Notes under the pieces: generated by a model | The model's database searches: none | Told to the model about the DNA's origin: nothing | Seen by the model: the letters and a program-made list of their open reading frames with translations, nothing else | Shown: positions 10,311 to 22,275 of the stretch, piece by piece | Layout: the number at the start of each line of letters is the position of its first letter | Numbering within the stretch: the first letter of the stretch is position 1 | Source of the DNA: Ilex aquifolium | Lineage: Eukaryota; Streptophyta; Magnoliopsida; Aquifoliales; Aquifoliaceae | NCBI GenBank assembly: GCA_951799425.1 | Contig: OX637394.1 | Location: 1,809,501-1,873,500 of the forward strand | DNA length: 64,000 bases | Direction of reading: 5' to 3' | Program-made: the position numbers and the translations under genes

Positions 10311-12831
10311 AGCTTGAACTGCCCCTTACAAATTATGAAATATCTCAGGTGTAACATTTTCCACCAACTTCAACTGGGCTGATTAAACTTCCTCTGCTGC
10401 TTCATCTTTGATGTTTCCATGGTTAAGAGTATAAGCCGATATATTCTATTCCGACATCGTTCCACATCTTGTGTGAATCACGAATCTCACATGACTTTGT
10501 CGAGTTATCTGAAACATCTACGAGTCAATTCTGAATCACTCGTCGTGTCATCGTCACCAAACTGAACATCATACTCAACTTTTTTTATCAATCATTTCCT
10601 AAGAATCACTTGATGTGGTTTTTGGCACAGCAACCAACGAATCTCATAGCCCTCCGATTCGATCACTGGTACAAGTTACAACAATTGTGAATCATAGATA
10701 CTTGAGACAAATAACCTCAATCAATTCTTATTTAATTTTTTATTTTTTGGAGCTTAGGAAAATGTCATCACATCAAACATTGATCTTCTTTTCACTCTGT
10801 TAATAACTTGCTGGCTCAAATGAGTCTCACTTCTTGGGTATTGTCGTCTAAACTCTTTGTAGAAAGAGTATATGCTCAGCATATTTCCATATGCATGTGA
10901 ATCTACAGTTTGTTTTCACGTGGCAATGGAGGTCTCAAGAAGTATGAAAAACAGGGCTAGTCCATAAAAGCAGGTAAAAAAACGCAGTATGGTCCAATAG
11001 AACAAACCGCACAGGACAATACTCAAAGAGTTTAAATGAAATCTGCCATTAGTTCTACAAAGTCCATGCAAAAAATGGTCATTTGTTGTTTGTCCTCTAT
11101 TGTTTGGGATACCTTGGGCTGCAGGCTCTGGGTTATGCTTTTTCAGCGTGGTCGGCTGGATAGCTCTATATGGTTGATAAGGCAATATGACTAGGGCTTT
11201 CAAAATATGGCACCATCGATTAAGAGTATGTTGAATAAGGTTTTGTATTTTATAACTATTTAAAAGTGCATTTTTTCTATTTTAGCTACTCACTTTTTTA
11301 ATACATATTCTAATATATTTTCTATATTTTAACTATTTCTTTTAAATATTATTTCTCATATCTTATATCTTTGTTAGGACTATTAAAAGGAGAGAGAGAA
11401 AAAATAGAGGAAAAGACAACGAGTAAACAACAAAAGTGAGAAATGACAAGAGGAGAGAAAATATATTATAAATTATTCATACATAATGCTACAATGATAC
11501 TCTAAGTATAGAATATCACTGTAGCAAAAAAATGTATTTTACATACTATGAACATCTTCTGTTGGAGCATGTGTTTTTGCCTTTTAATAGCTAAATTTGA
11601 GCTTTTTTGGAGTTTTAGTCATTCTGTTGAAGATGCTACAATATGAATACGACACAAAATTAAAAGGTTTTAATCTTTCTTTAAGTCACCCGTTTTGTAA
11701 ACGTGTGAATCCAACATGACACAAACTACTATTGTTTACGTAAGTTCGAGACTGAGAGATTGTATACTTTTTCTATGAACGATTCGTCAATACTGTGTGA
11801 AACGGTATACGTCCTTCTTAAAGTTATGTGTGATGTGGTCCTGCAAGAAATGATTGTGCTTGTGTGGTTATGGTGGGTGAACGAGATAAGATCGTTGTGC
11901 AGATTCCTGATAAGCAAGCAACATACATGAGATACTTGATAAGAACTGAGACGTTATTAAATTATTAGTTGATTATTCTAATATTTAAATTTTTATTCCT
12001 GTTATTGTCTCTGCCGTACACTTGAGATCATTATAAATGTCCTTGTTTTACTTTAAAAAAAAGTATATATGTTATTTTTTCAAAAGAGACTTATATTCTG
12101 TATATTGTTTTTAAAACATTGTTTAGATTTGAGAAAGATTTTCTACGGACTTTTGCTCATCCCCCCTACAACAACATATTTACATATTTGGACATAGAAG
12201 AAAATATCGATGTAGATGAGCAGATTGACTACGAGGTGATAGAGAATCAAGATGTGAACTCTATCTTAGAGGAATATAGTTGTTTTATATTTAATTTAGA
12301 GTTTGAGAAATTTCTTTGAAACAATGTTTCAGCTAATTTTAATTATTCCGCTGTGAAATACTGTTTGGTTTGGCTTGTAAGTTTGGAGGAATTATAACGT
12401 TTTTCTGTCTTTAGTAGTTGGTATTTAATGAATGAATGAATGGCTTATTATTGGAATAGTCACATTTAGTTGCTCTCATGATTAAATGGTTTATAGATAA
12501 TAATATTTTTAGGGTGAATTTTAGGGCGTTATAAAACAAAGAGACAGGAGAACCAGAGTCTGGTCTATAAAGCGGACTCGGGAAACACACTTTGTAATAT
12601 CTATGTTACTTTCAAATATATTGTAATTCAAAACAAAACAATGTTAAGTTGGATTCGGCATAAAGAAATAATAATAATGATAGTATTACTTAGAATAGAG
12701 AAGTCGAAAAGAGAAAGGTTCAACTCGATGACCGAAAAAGAAATATGGAAAACTTAGTAATCGGGGATGTGATCCAACTTAATATATAATTAATCAACTA
12801 ATAAAATAATATTGAAGCATATATTAAATAA
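10311..12831. other. Intergenic DNA, no gene seen
   Basis: No supported gene. 11,560-11,640 contains paired TCTGTTGGAGCATG and TCTGTTGAAGATGC motifs, typical of the ends of small plant MITEs, but a matching left end is not clear. The 66-codon frame at 12,119-12,319 (acidic, EENIDVDEQID) is not a family I recognise and sits in AT-rich DNA. The rest is AT-rich and featureless. Confidence 0.5.
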
Positions 12832-13658
12832 TCTATATAATAAAGTAGCTTACAATTCAAATTTCAAAAGATAAACAAAATGATTTTTACTTTTCGCGGT
12901 TCAGATCGCTTTAAATTTTACTTTAAACTTAATCTAACGGCTAATATTAATATTTTAAATTTAATAGAAAAAATAGACATCTAAGGGTGTTTGGAGTGAC
13001 TTTTTAAAAGTACTTTTAGAAATTATTTCTCATAAATATTTAAAAAAAAAAAGTAGTGTTTGAAACCGCGCCATCACTACCTCTACCACCACCACTGCCA
13101 CCGTCGTCACCACCACAGTCGCCGCCGCCACCACCACCACCACTGCCACAACCGCCGTCGTTGACGCCACCACCGTCGCTACCACCACCACCACTATCGC
13201 CGCCACTGCCACCGTCGCTGCCACCACCACCGCCATCGTCATCGCCGCCAGAACCGCCATCGCCGTCATCGCCTTCGCCGCCACTGCCACCACCACTGTC
13301 GCCGTCGCCACCACCACTGTCGTCACCGCCACCACCACCATTGTCACCGCCGCCACGACCTCCACCGCCATCGCCGCCACCACCACCATCATCGTCGCCG
13401 TCATCACCATCATCGCCACCACCACCACTACCGCCACCGCCGCTGCCGCTGCCGCCACCACCACCACCACAGTCATTGCCACCCACCACAACCATCACCG
13501 TCTCCTACCACCAACACCTCTCACCCCCACTACAACCGATGCGTAAATTTATTTATCTCTCGTCTATATTTGTGATTTGATTTTGGATATGAATACAAAT
13601 ATGTTTATTGTTTACCATTTTTTATTACTCTGTGCCTTCAAGTACAAGCAATAACTAG
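12832..13658 (+). mobile_element. Non-autonomous Helitron A with CCACCG-rich cargo
   Basis: The 5' end TCTATATAATAAAGTAG follows an A. The 3' end is CTAG (13,655-13,658) followed by T. Seven bases before the CTAG lies a hairpin, TGTGC-CTTCAA-GTACA, with one wobble pair. A/T target, TC start, subterminal hairpin and CTRR end define Helitrons, which move by rolling-circle replication. The subterminal block TTTTCGCGGTTCAGAT and an AATCTAACGG box recur in the other large Helitrons of this window. There is no Rep/helicase gene, so it must be mobilised in trans. Its close relative is at 49,502-50,370. Confidence 0.85.
13068..13500. repeat. Imperfect CCACCG/CCGTCG trinucleotide array
   Basis: About 430 bp of interrupted CCACCR, CCGTCG and CCGCCA triplets, the bulk of Helitron A. 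In all frames it gives low-complexity peptides (Pro/Ser-rich on plus; Gly/Asp-rich or Val/Ala-rich on minus). These long open frames are composition artefacts. The array ends with CAACACCTCTCACCCC-type sequence before the 3' terminus. Confidence 0.8.
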
Positions 13659-13679
13659 TATTAAATATTACTTCATAAA

Positions 13680-14825
13680 ATATAATTTGATTGGACCATC
13701 GAAAAATGATTGGACCATCAGAAGGTTTAATTAGATCACTCCAAATGGCAAAAAATGATTGTACTGTCAGAAGGTACAATTGGATCTTTCCAATCGAACT
13801 CGGAGATATCGCGATGTGGAGTGTTGGGTTGCATGCACGCTATTCTTCTCCGGCTATAAATAGGGGACTTGAGCAACATGAATTGTTGTTAATTCACTCT
13901 GAGATGGGGACTTCGGGTGAGAGGGAGAAAAAGCACAGAGAAAACGTGAAGGGAAGAGGAGGTTTTGGTTAGTTCAAATCTGATTTTTCTGAACCTTTGG
14001 TGCCGGTACCCATTTTGAAAAAAAATGATCCGGAGTAGGTTTTTCCTATTTCAAGGCAAGTGTGACTTTTCCCACCTAACATAATCTTTTTATGTTATTT
14101 ACATAATTATATGATTTTTAAGAGGTGATTTGATAGCTGAGGCATGAGTTATCTGATCCGATTATGTGTTTTGAAAATTTGTACGTTTGTTATATTTCAT
14201 ATTCAATTATTTTTTGAGAAAATAAATTTTGATTTGATATGTGCGAATGACAGAGGGCTTATGAATGACATTGATACAATAGTGGGTGTCAGGGGTTCCT
14301 TCATCAGTTTTGGAGACCCAGTGGCCCTCGGGCTTGGGTTCCGACTGACACACAAAGAGCATATTTTCCTGGGGTGAAAGTCCCTAAATAGATGTTATGA
14401 TTAAATAGACCTTGTGATTTCTTATGATTGATTACTTGTTCAATGATATGACACCATATTTAAAATACCAAGTGAAGAATAATTTTTATTATGTATTAAG
14501 TGTCAATTTTTGAATACTGACAAAATTATTATATTTTCAAATCATGTTTATTTCGAAACATGATTTGCCTATTGAGCTTATCATGCTCACTTTACGTTAT
14601 TTATATCTTTTTAGAATTTATTGAGAGCATCAGGAATACTTGGTTTGGTGATCAGACTTGTTTAGACGAGTACGGATTGAGAGAAAAATTGGTTCAGAAA
14701 TTATATATTCTTTGTTCTAAAAAATTTTGTAATGAGTTGAAAAAAGTGCTATTGATTTTGTTTTAAATTGAATTTGTATCCACTTCACCCCTCAAAATTT
14801 AGGGTTATGAAGATCGGGGTGTGAC
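13680..14825 (+). mobile_element. Probable solo LTR of a Ty3/gypsy element
   Basis: The right border ends TCGGGGTGTGACA at 14,825, a terminus common among plant gypsy LTRs. A TATA box, GGCTATAAATAGGGG, lies near 13,852, followed by a leader-like stretch, as expected for a U3-R boundary. The left border is placed only roughly after the Helitron A 3' end, near TGATTGGACC. No internal retrotransposon domains lie next to it, so it is either a solo LTR or a fragment. Open frames within it (93, 77 and 68 codons) are not genes. Confidence 0.5.
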
Positions 14826-16209
14826 ACACTTCTCTATAGGAAGGAGAACAAGCTCGCTCGTGAGCTGAGGACAGTCGAACCTGAACCGTATCTAGGAGAC
14901 CCTATCGTGACTTCAACAACCCTATTTATTTTCGATATAGCGACACTCAATGTCATGAGCCTCCCAGAGAGAGGATTTATCAACAGAAGGAGAAAGGGAG
15001 TGTTCAGAACTCTTATCCATCAAACCTATAGACTTAGTCCATTCTGAGTTAGCATCGGGGTTAGACGAACCCACAAGAACATCCCCACTGACTTCACCTG
15101 ACATTGCCGGTAAGACCGGAGGATAAACAAGACCCTGACGGTTGGAGATTGCCTCTATAATTTCCTTAGGGGAACCATCTAGGAGCAATTGCCTAAAACT
15201 GGAGGTCTCAAGAAAGCACTTACTAGGAGAATCGAGAGGATTGTGAGGGTTTACAATGCTTTTCGATTCATTATCGCTATAAATTGTGATGGGATCAATG
15301 TTCATAAAGGGAAACAAAGACAAAGAAAAGAGGAATTCCTAAGCGAACCTCCTTAATCGAAATCTGGAAGCATAGACACAAAGAAACCAAAAATTGAAGA
15401 AGGAAAATGAGAAGATGAAAGAGGGTACATATACCCACAACCAACATACCAAATTCAATTAATTCTATGGATAGGAGCCTAAACGTCTGAAGAATGTTAG
15501 GACAACAATTGAAAGCCAACGTACATAACATGAAAAGATATCACCATAAATGCGCCATTCAAGAAATTCGAAGAGGTGCCAAAACGAAAGGGTCAAAATC
15601 ACATAACCGTCGAAGGCGATCACCGAAGACTGAAACATGAGCAGACAAATTCCTCATGACCTACCTCTTCAAGGGATCACAAGGAATAAGGGGACAACTG
15701 ATAGATATAGTCCAAATCTCGGAGTTCGGATATCGCTTCCCAATCTTCGGTGATCGGTAATTACATCTGACACATCAACATATACATGCACACATGGGTA
15801 TTAGAAAAAACGTAACATGAGGCACGTTATACCTAACGTTGCCCATGGGTTTCTAAATGAATTATTGACACACGCCAAGAGTTGGGCACATGCATGGACT
15901 AGCTTAAACAACACTCAACTGTACATAATTAGCCCTAATAATGATCCCTTAAACCAAAATCCCACTCAACCCATCTATAAAAGCCCTCATTAATGAAGGG
16001 CAAATGTAAGCAATTCTCTCAAAAAAGAGAATTAACATGTAACCAAACAAACTCTATATTTCATTTACTACTTTTCATCCACATCTACTTACTAACTTAA
16101 GTATCGGAGGTAGTTCGACTGGTACCACACTAAATTCCTATTCTTTAAACTTTTTTTTGACAGGTCTCATAATCTTAATTGGCTTAACAGATAATGACTT
16201 CCAACAACA
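14826..16209 (+). mobile_element. 3' end of a truncated LTR retrotransposon
   Basis: 15,681-15,693 is a purine tract (AAGGAATAAGGGG) just before TGATAGATATAG at 15,699, the expected order of polypurine tract and 3' LTR in plus orientation. The LTR runs to about CCAACAACA at 16,209. It contains a TATA box (ATCTATAAAAGCCC, near 15,973) and, further on, the AACTTAAGTATCGGAGG block seen near the end of many plant gypsy LTRs. The internal part (14,826-15,690) has no recognisable pol domain; a 133-codon minus frame (14,922-15,323) is unassigned. The 5' half of the element is absent. Confidence 0.55.
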
Positions 16210-16596
16210 GGTATCCGAACAACGACCTCCTCATATGAATCCAAAATAAATTTACTAATGGATCCATCAGGGACCATACAAGAAAATATCCTGTTTGGGT
16301 CCACCATGGATCAAAATAAAAATAATGTTTTTGAATGATAGCTTAGTAAGAATTTCCCCTTTTTCTTACTGATCTGGGGGCTTTTGTAGTCTTAATTGGA
16401 GGGGAGCCTTGGGCTCCAAGCTCCTTATTCATGGTGCTTATGTCATATCGTGATGCATGCAAGAAAATCCAGCCTTTTCTTTTCTTTTTCAGGTCTACTT
16501 CCCTCGCAAACTGCCACCTTTTTTTCTTTTCTTTTTAATCATATTGCCAAGATACTTGTCACCGTTTCCTGAATAATACATGTATATTATTTTTTA

Positions 16597-17572
16597 GAAA
16601 AATTTTAGTCACACCGATTCTAATTTATCATATCTTTAAATACACGTCTTCTATTATCCAAAATATCACTGACACTTTTTCTAGTTTATATTTAAACATC
16701 ACTAATACACCTTGTCGTTAAACCACCGTTTTTGTTTTAAAAAAAAGTATCTAAAATACTACAATTATTCCTATATAAATTTCAAATAATCATTCTACAT
16801 AAAATTTGAGTGGATTAATTTTTTTTTTTTTATATATTAAAATTCTAAATGATTAAAATTTATTTTTCTATATATTAAAATTTGAACCGATTAAAATTTA
16901 ATTCGAACTTATTAAATTTTATTTTTTTTTCGTATTAAAATTCGAGCCTATTATTTTTTTTTACATAATAAAATTCAAGTCGATTTGAGCTACTAGCGTC
17001 GATTAAAATTCGTTTCGATATGATTAAAATTTATATTTTTTACTTATTAAAATTTGTGTCAATTAAGATTTGATTCAAGTTGATTAAAATTTATTTTTTA
17101 CATATTAAATTTTGAGTCTGCTAAAATTAATATTTTTTTATGTATCAAAGTTCAGGTTGATTAAAATTCAATGCTAGTTGATTAAAATTTTATTCGAGCC
17201 AATTAAAATTGAAATTTAATCAACTTAAATCGAATTTTAATCAGTTTTAATTTTAATACATGAAATATATAATTTTTAATTGACTTAAATTTTAATACGT
17301 AAAAAAATAAATTTTAATTAGTTCGAATCAAATTTTAATCAACCTAAATTTTAATACATAAAAAATTCAGAAATATAAGAGGTCATTGAAGATATGTCTA
17401 TCTAAAGGGGTGTGGATGAAATTTTTCTTAAAATATACTATGGGCATTTTAGTAAATTTATATTCTAGTTAACGCCATTAATCTGACAGAGAATGTCATT
17501 GAAGATTCAAAAAATAGAGAGAATGTTCTTGAAAATATGATAAATTAGAAGAAGTGTGACTAAAAATTTTTC
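16597..17572. mobile_element. MULE-like inverted-repeat element, 976 bp
   Basis: The ends are inverted: GAAAAATTTTAGTCACAC at the left and GTGTGACTAAAAATTTTTC at the right, with the match (TCTAATTTATCATAT) continuing further in. Flanks are TTATTTTTTA on the left (16,587-16,596) and TTATTTTTTT on the right, fitting a 9-bp target duplication as Mutator-like elements make. The interior is AT-rich and partly palindromic: the left half repeats GATTAAAATTYGAGTYGATT-like units of about 35-40 bp and the right half carries their complements. There is no transposase. Confidence 0.7.
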
Positions 17573-17596
17573 TTATTTTTTTTATGCACATGCAAA

Positions 17597-18180
17597 TAGG
17601 GGTGACAATCGGATCGTGTTGTGTCGAATATTAGTCAACCCTAACCCAATTCATTTAACTAATCGTGTCGTGTCGAGTTGACCTGTTTATTTTTGTGTCG
17701 TGTTCGCGTTCATATTCGTGTTGACCCACATAAACTTTGAATAAAAATTTAACGCTAAGATTTTATTTTTACGTAATTGAATCTCTCCTCATACTTTTTC
17801 TACAAACTAAAAATTAACTTAATAATAATAATAATAATGAGTAATAATATTTTTTTATACAATAATTATTTCAGTGCTTGATAAACTATTACAAATAATT
17901 AATTTTTTATTTCAATAATACTAACTAAATATGTTAATCGTACATTGTGAAACCAAATTAAACATCAGAAGTAATGGAAAAAACAAGTTATCAGAACATT
18001 AAAACTCATACATGCAACGAAAAGGTCAGGTCAATCTCCTTCGAGTTAAAAACTTCATGTTGACTGGTCAATTCGGGTTAAGCGGATTGAACCCGAACAC
18101 GACTTATTAACACTTCGTGTTGACGGGTCGTATCATACATGGGTTTGTACTAAAAAATAGTCAACCCAATCTTTGTAAAT
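17597..18180. repeat. Dispersed plant repeat of the GTGTCGTGTTGACC type
   Basis: Starts GGGGTGACAATCGGATCGTG and ends around GACGGGTCGTATCATAC. Both ends carry CGTGTCGTG/CGAACACGAC and GTTGACCC/GGGTTGA motifs in inverted arrangement, with an AT-rich middle. A more decayed relative with CGACATGAATTTGATATGAC wording lies at about 26,330-26,770. It is likely a non-autonomous DNA transposon family, class not assigned. Confidence 0.4.
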
Positions 18181-19715
18181 GTTTTATATCCCAAATTTGT
18201 ATTCCAAATGAATGGGAATCATTGAATGAGTGGGTTCCACCAACTTTTTTAATTATAACCCACTGATCCAACCATCCTTATTGATTTGGGATGCACATTT
18301 GAGATACAAATTTAGGATATATAGCATTGCTCAATTTTTATACATGTTTTGATGTATTTAATCAACTCTCACATTTGAATTAAATTTTTACTCTAATTTA
18401 GCAAACTTTTATAACTCGTTTGTTGAATACCCTGACTTGTTATCGAAAAACTATTTCTGAAGTTTTGTACTCTCTCCCTCTTTCTCTCTTCTGTTATATC
18501 TTGTTTCATCTCTTGCTCTCTCTCACCGTTGTTAATTTAAAAGTATTGAAAAAATATCATTAATTACATTGGGCAATGAGATTATTTATAATGATTTCTA
18601 ATTATAAAAAACTAATCAGAAATATTGTAAATGTGCCGAATAGAATAATTAGTAAGCAATATTTAAAGTTTTGTAGTTATTACTAGTTCAATCTTTTTTT
18701 ATCATATTATTGCTAAAATTTACTCTCATTACAATAAATTTTTGACTCCGCCTCTGTATACGGGTCGTTACACACTCCTCATCAGCTTGTATTTCTAGGT
18801 TGGACCATTCCAACAGCACCCACCACGATTAGCCCATGATATCTAAGAACAAATCCAATCACCCACAAATCCCATATTCTCTGCTTCCTCATGAGCAAGT
18901 CCTCATGGAATGCCCTTTCGATTGCTATTGGTGATTAGTAGTTAGTGGTCGGTCATATGAGTGGACTTTTTAGTCGGGCTGCTCCAATCATGTGTCCCAA
19001 CCCAACAACGACTGTTTTCCATCTACGAGTTTGTAGATGGCAATGCGTTCTTAATGCAAACAGTTTACCAACTCCTTTTAAGACTCTAGGTATAGGCACA
19101 ATTCTGGTGGATGCGCATGATGAGGTTGGGAGACTTTGCCTGATGTCAGACATCATTTTTTTTGTCTGCTTTCCCCTTTTCCTTATTTAGTTTAAGTCAC
19201 AAACCAGATAATTCATTGGCTCAACAGATAGAAATTGACATACCCAATTAGAACTAGAATTGATGAAGTCCTATTAATTCAGAAATCTGTTTCAAATCCC
19301 AGGCTCCCAACCTCTCACTCACACAACACAACGCAGTGACGCACACACCCACGCACAAAACACGACGCACACATTGACACGGACACACACATGAAATGAA
19401 CACATATTATCTTACACTACACAGCCCAGTGGCCACGCATATATTTTCTGATTTTTTATGCATTTAACCCTAATTGGATTATTTGTGCATTTTGCTCTAT
19501 CTAATCTGATTTTTTGTGCATTTTAATTCTAATTGGATTAACCCTGATTGCATTATTTGTGCATATACCCCATCCATGTATATCGGATTTTGACCCTTTT
19601 TGTTAATGAAATTTCAAGTATTCGATAAGATTTAACAAATTTATGTGTTTTAATCGGCAAAAAACCAAAAATTTAAACTTTTAGTTAGTGCCCACCCACA
19701 TTTGAATTCCTAGAT

Positions 19716-19750
<35 letters not shown>

Positions 19751-19930
19751 AGTGTGGTTATAACATTGGAGAAAGTTTTTAAGAGTTTTTTACCTAAATT
19801 TAAATTTGAGTCTAAAAGAGGATAAGGATTGGCCCTTAGACAGGCCTATATTTCTTAGCTTTTTGTTTAAATTTCTGTCTTATTTTGTTTTCCTTAATGT
19901 TTTATCCATCAAACCAAACTTGTTACATTT
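18181..19930. other. Intergenic DNA with possible SINE and small repeats
   Basis: No gene is supported; the 81- and 67-codon overlapping frames near 18,950-19,190 are unrecognised. At about 19,216-19,390 a box A-like TGGCTCAACAGA and a box B-like GTTTCAAATCCC precede a CAC-rich tail, a weak SINE candidate. 19,455-19,570 repeats TAATTGGATTATTTGTGCAT-like units. 19,721-19,750 holds five GGGTAT hexamers. Confidence 0.4.
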
Positions 19931-19941
19931 TTAAATTTCAG

Positions 19942-20396
19942 GCGATGGACAAGGTTCAAGAAGAGACCAAGAGCTGTTCTGGTACATACTTGCCTTTCTT
20001 ACCTCACCTTGATGTTTTACTTCTTTGAGATTGGTCAAGGTTCTTAGTTTTGGGAATGCAAATATTTTGAAAGCCATAGTTTTTACCTTCTCCTGTAGGA
20101 CTTGGCTAAATTTAGTTGCCACGATGCAATTTGTTTTTGTTATTGGCATCATGGTAGCATAATCATCTGTTTTATTGAACTGATGGTGTTCGGGTTAATT
20201 TCACTAATGTGTGTGTAACAAATGTGTTGTGTATTGTTCTCGTTGTTAAATTTCAGTGTTGTACTTTGTATAAAAATTTTGGTTTTCTGAGGTCACTTAG
20301 AGTTTTTCTACACATGATGGAGGTACTAAAGGCACAAGTGGAGATGGAGGAGATCGAGGCTGGGGTGGAGCTGGTGGAAGGGCTGCCAAAAACGAA
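19942..20396 (+). pseudogene. Two exon-like pieces of an unidentified Gly-rich protein
   Basis: 19,942-19,980 follows TTTCAG, precedes GTACAT and reads GDGQGSRRDQELF in one frame. 20,320-20,396 precedes GTAGAT and reads GDGGDRGWGGAGGRAAKNE. Both have splice-like borders and higher GC than the surroundings, so they look like exons separated by an AT-rich intron. I do not recognise the protein, and no longer frame joins them. They are most likely a captured or abandoned gene fragment. Confidence 0.3.
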
Positions 20397-21171
20397 GGTA
20401 GATCATATATTTTAGATCATATAGTTTCAATTAAAAATAAATAAATAGAGATAGACAATATACTTTCATATTATAGTGAAAGCGATCTGGATAGTAGTTA
20501 CAAGGTGAAGCATGACTTTAGATAGCATTTCAACTAAGTCTATCCCAACCGCATTGTTTATTGGACAAGGTATCGCATTGCGTACTGCACCCATACCCGT
20601 TTCACTTATCAAATCGACTTAGTTCAGGTAACACTATTCCATAATCAACTTGCCAGTTGTCCATTCCCCACAACTCTAAGACATCCAAATGGGTTGAGTC
20701 TGTTCTAACTATCAGACGGTTCCTTAATCGACTCAGATGCTATCCATTCCCCAGAGTTTTAAGTATCATTCAATGTTTTCAAACCCATCTCGGTCTCTTT
20801 GTCTAAATTATAAGAGGAATGGATTTTTGCTGTGAAAGGCTTAGCTGTGTTGCCCCATTAAATATCCAACAATTTCTCCATGATAGGAGTGGAAACTGGA
20901 AAATATAGTGTGTTAGAAAGTAGTTGGAAAATACTGTTCTTAATTTGTGCAATAATCTAAACATGACTGCTATTGATGAAGATAAATTGTTCGATTAAAG
21001 AATATTTAAACATGAACTTTTTTTGGCTGGTGTTATGTTTTAACTCAAGCAGGCATCATGGGTTCGTTTCAAATTAAGATTGCATAATCACCATTGCCAG
21101 TTGGGATGTCAAGTCCTTGAAGGTCGATCAACTTGGTTTAGATTTCTTGTATCTACAACTATGAGGGCCTG
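20397..21171. other. Intergenic DNA, nothing supported
   Basis: No ORF, repeat border or RNA signal that I can support. Two diverged TTGTCCATTCCCCA / ATCCATTCCCCAGA stretches near 20,650 and 20,745 suggest an old short duplication. Confidence 0.4.
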
Positions 21172-21612
21172 TTTGTTTTGTGGGTTTGGGGAGATTGGTG
21201 TCCAAGGTTTGGGAAAAATAGTCCAAAGATCCCCAACCCCATGTTTGGGTTAAAAATTCAATCCTAGGTTCTCAGACCTAACCCGGATACTAAACCCATG
21301 GTCATGAATTTCGTCAAACATAGGGGGTGGGTTTGGGAAGATGGATTAAGGATGCAAAAGATAATTGTACCCTTTAACATAGGTATAAATTGGATTGATC
21401 AAGGGGCAAAATAGTCATTTATAAGACAAATAGTTATTAATAATTATGATATATCCGTGAGTCCTACATGTGTATGTGTTGCATACCAAATATGAGTATG
21501 GACTAGATTCAATGTTGAATTCTATCTTTGTAAAGAAGGGTTTAGATTTGGAAGAATTTGGGGAAGCCAATCCAAACCCTCTCTAAAAATCCATCCAAAC
21601 AAACCCCGAGTG
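21172..21612. mobile_element. MITE-like element with CAAACA ends
   Basis: The left end is GGGCCTGTTTGTTTTGTGG and the right end CCATCCAAACAAACCCCGAG, an imperfect terminal inverted repeat of about 20 bp. The interior is non-coding, with TTTGGG/CCCAAC motifs mirrored between the halves. The GGGCCTGTTTG start is typical of small hAT- or Harbinger-derived elements. No unambiguous target duplication is visible, so the superfamily is not assigned. Confidence 0.5.
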
Positions 21613-21784
21613 TTTACGGGTAAGGATGTAAGGGTGTACACTGTGCTAGTAGCTTATAAATTAGAATGGACCTCAGTGTTAGGAGGCCTTTGAGCTTTAC
21701 TGATTCGTGAGAAGCATGAGGTGGCAACAATTAAGGGTAAGATGAGAGGAAGTTTTTTTAGATAGTTTATTTATGTTTATGGAA

Positions 21785-22275
21785 CCGAACCAAACCAAAT
21801 TAAGCCCTATTCATTTGGGGTCGACTTTATGAGTCCGTTTTCGTCATTTATTTCGATCATGCACTATACGCTCATTTAAGTTAAATATTTTCATATTTTT
21901 TCTTATTATTTTGTTCAATGTTAATTTAGGTCTACCTCTATTTCTAGTACCATTAAGAAAGATTATCTCACTTATTTGAACCGGTGTCTCTATCGACCTC
22001 CGTTGAACATGATCAAACATCTTAATTTATTTTCTCTTAACTTATCCTCAATTGGAGCTACGCTTACCATTTCTCTAATACGATTATTTCTTATTCTATC
22101 CTTTCTACTTTTTTAACACATCCACTTTAACATTCTCATTTCCGCTACACTCATTTTGTCACTATGTTGTTTCCTAGTTGTCTAACATTTTGTCTCGTAC
22201 AATATTGTTGTCCTTCTAGCTGTTTAATAAAATTTATCTTTCAATTTTATTGGTATCCTCTTATCACATAATATG
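21785..22275 (-). pseudogene. 3' end of an RTE-type LINE reverse transcriptase
   Basis: On the plus strand the order CATTTGGGGTCGACTTTATG, then GGTCTACCTCTATTTC, CCTCCGTTGAACATG, TCCTCAATTGGAGCTACGC, CATTCTCATTTCCGCTAC and CTTTCAATTTTATTGGTATC matches the reverse complement of the C-terminal coding part of plant RTE-clade LINEs (family peptides include MRMLRWM and APIEEKLRE-like blocks). Several small indels break the frame. Only the 3' 490 bp or so remain, the usual result of 5'-truncated LINE insertion. Confidence 0.7.

Noticed and set aside
13056-13580. 174-codon proline/serine-rich frame
   Set aside because: It is the translation of a CCACCG triplet array inside a Helitron; similar frames exist in the other five frames and no splice or start context supports it.
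19721-19750. Telomere-like GGGTAT hexamers
   Set aside because: Plant telomere units are TTTAGGG; five GGGTAT units are an ordinary microsatellite.
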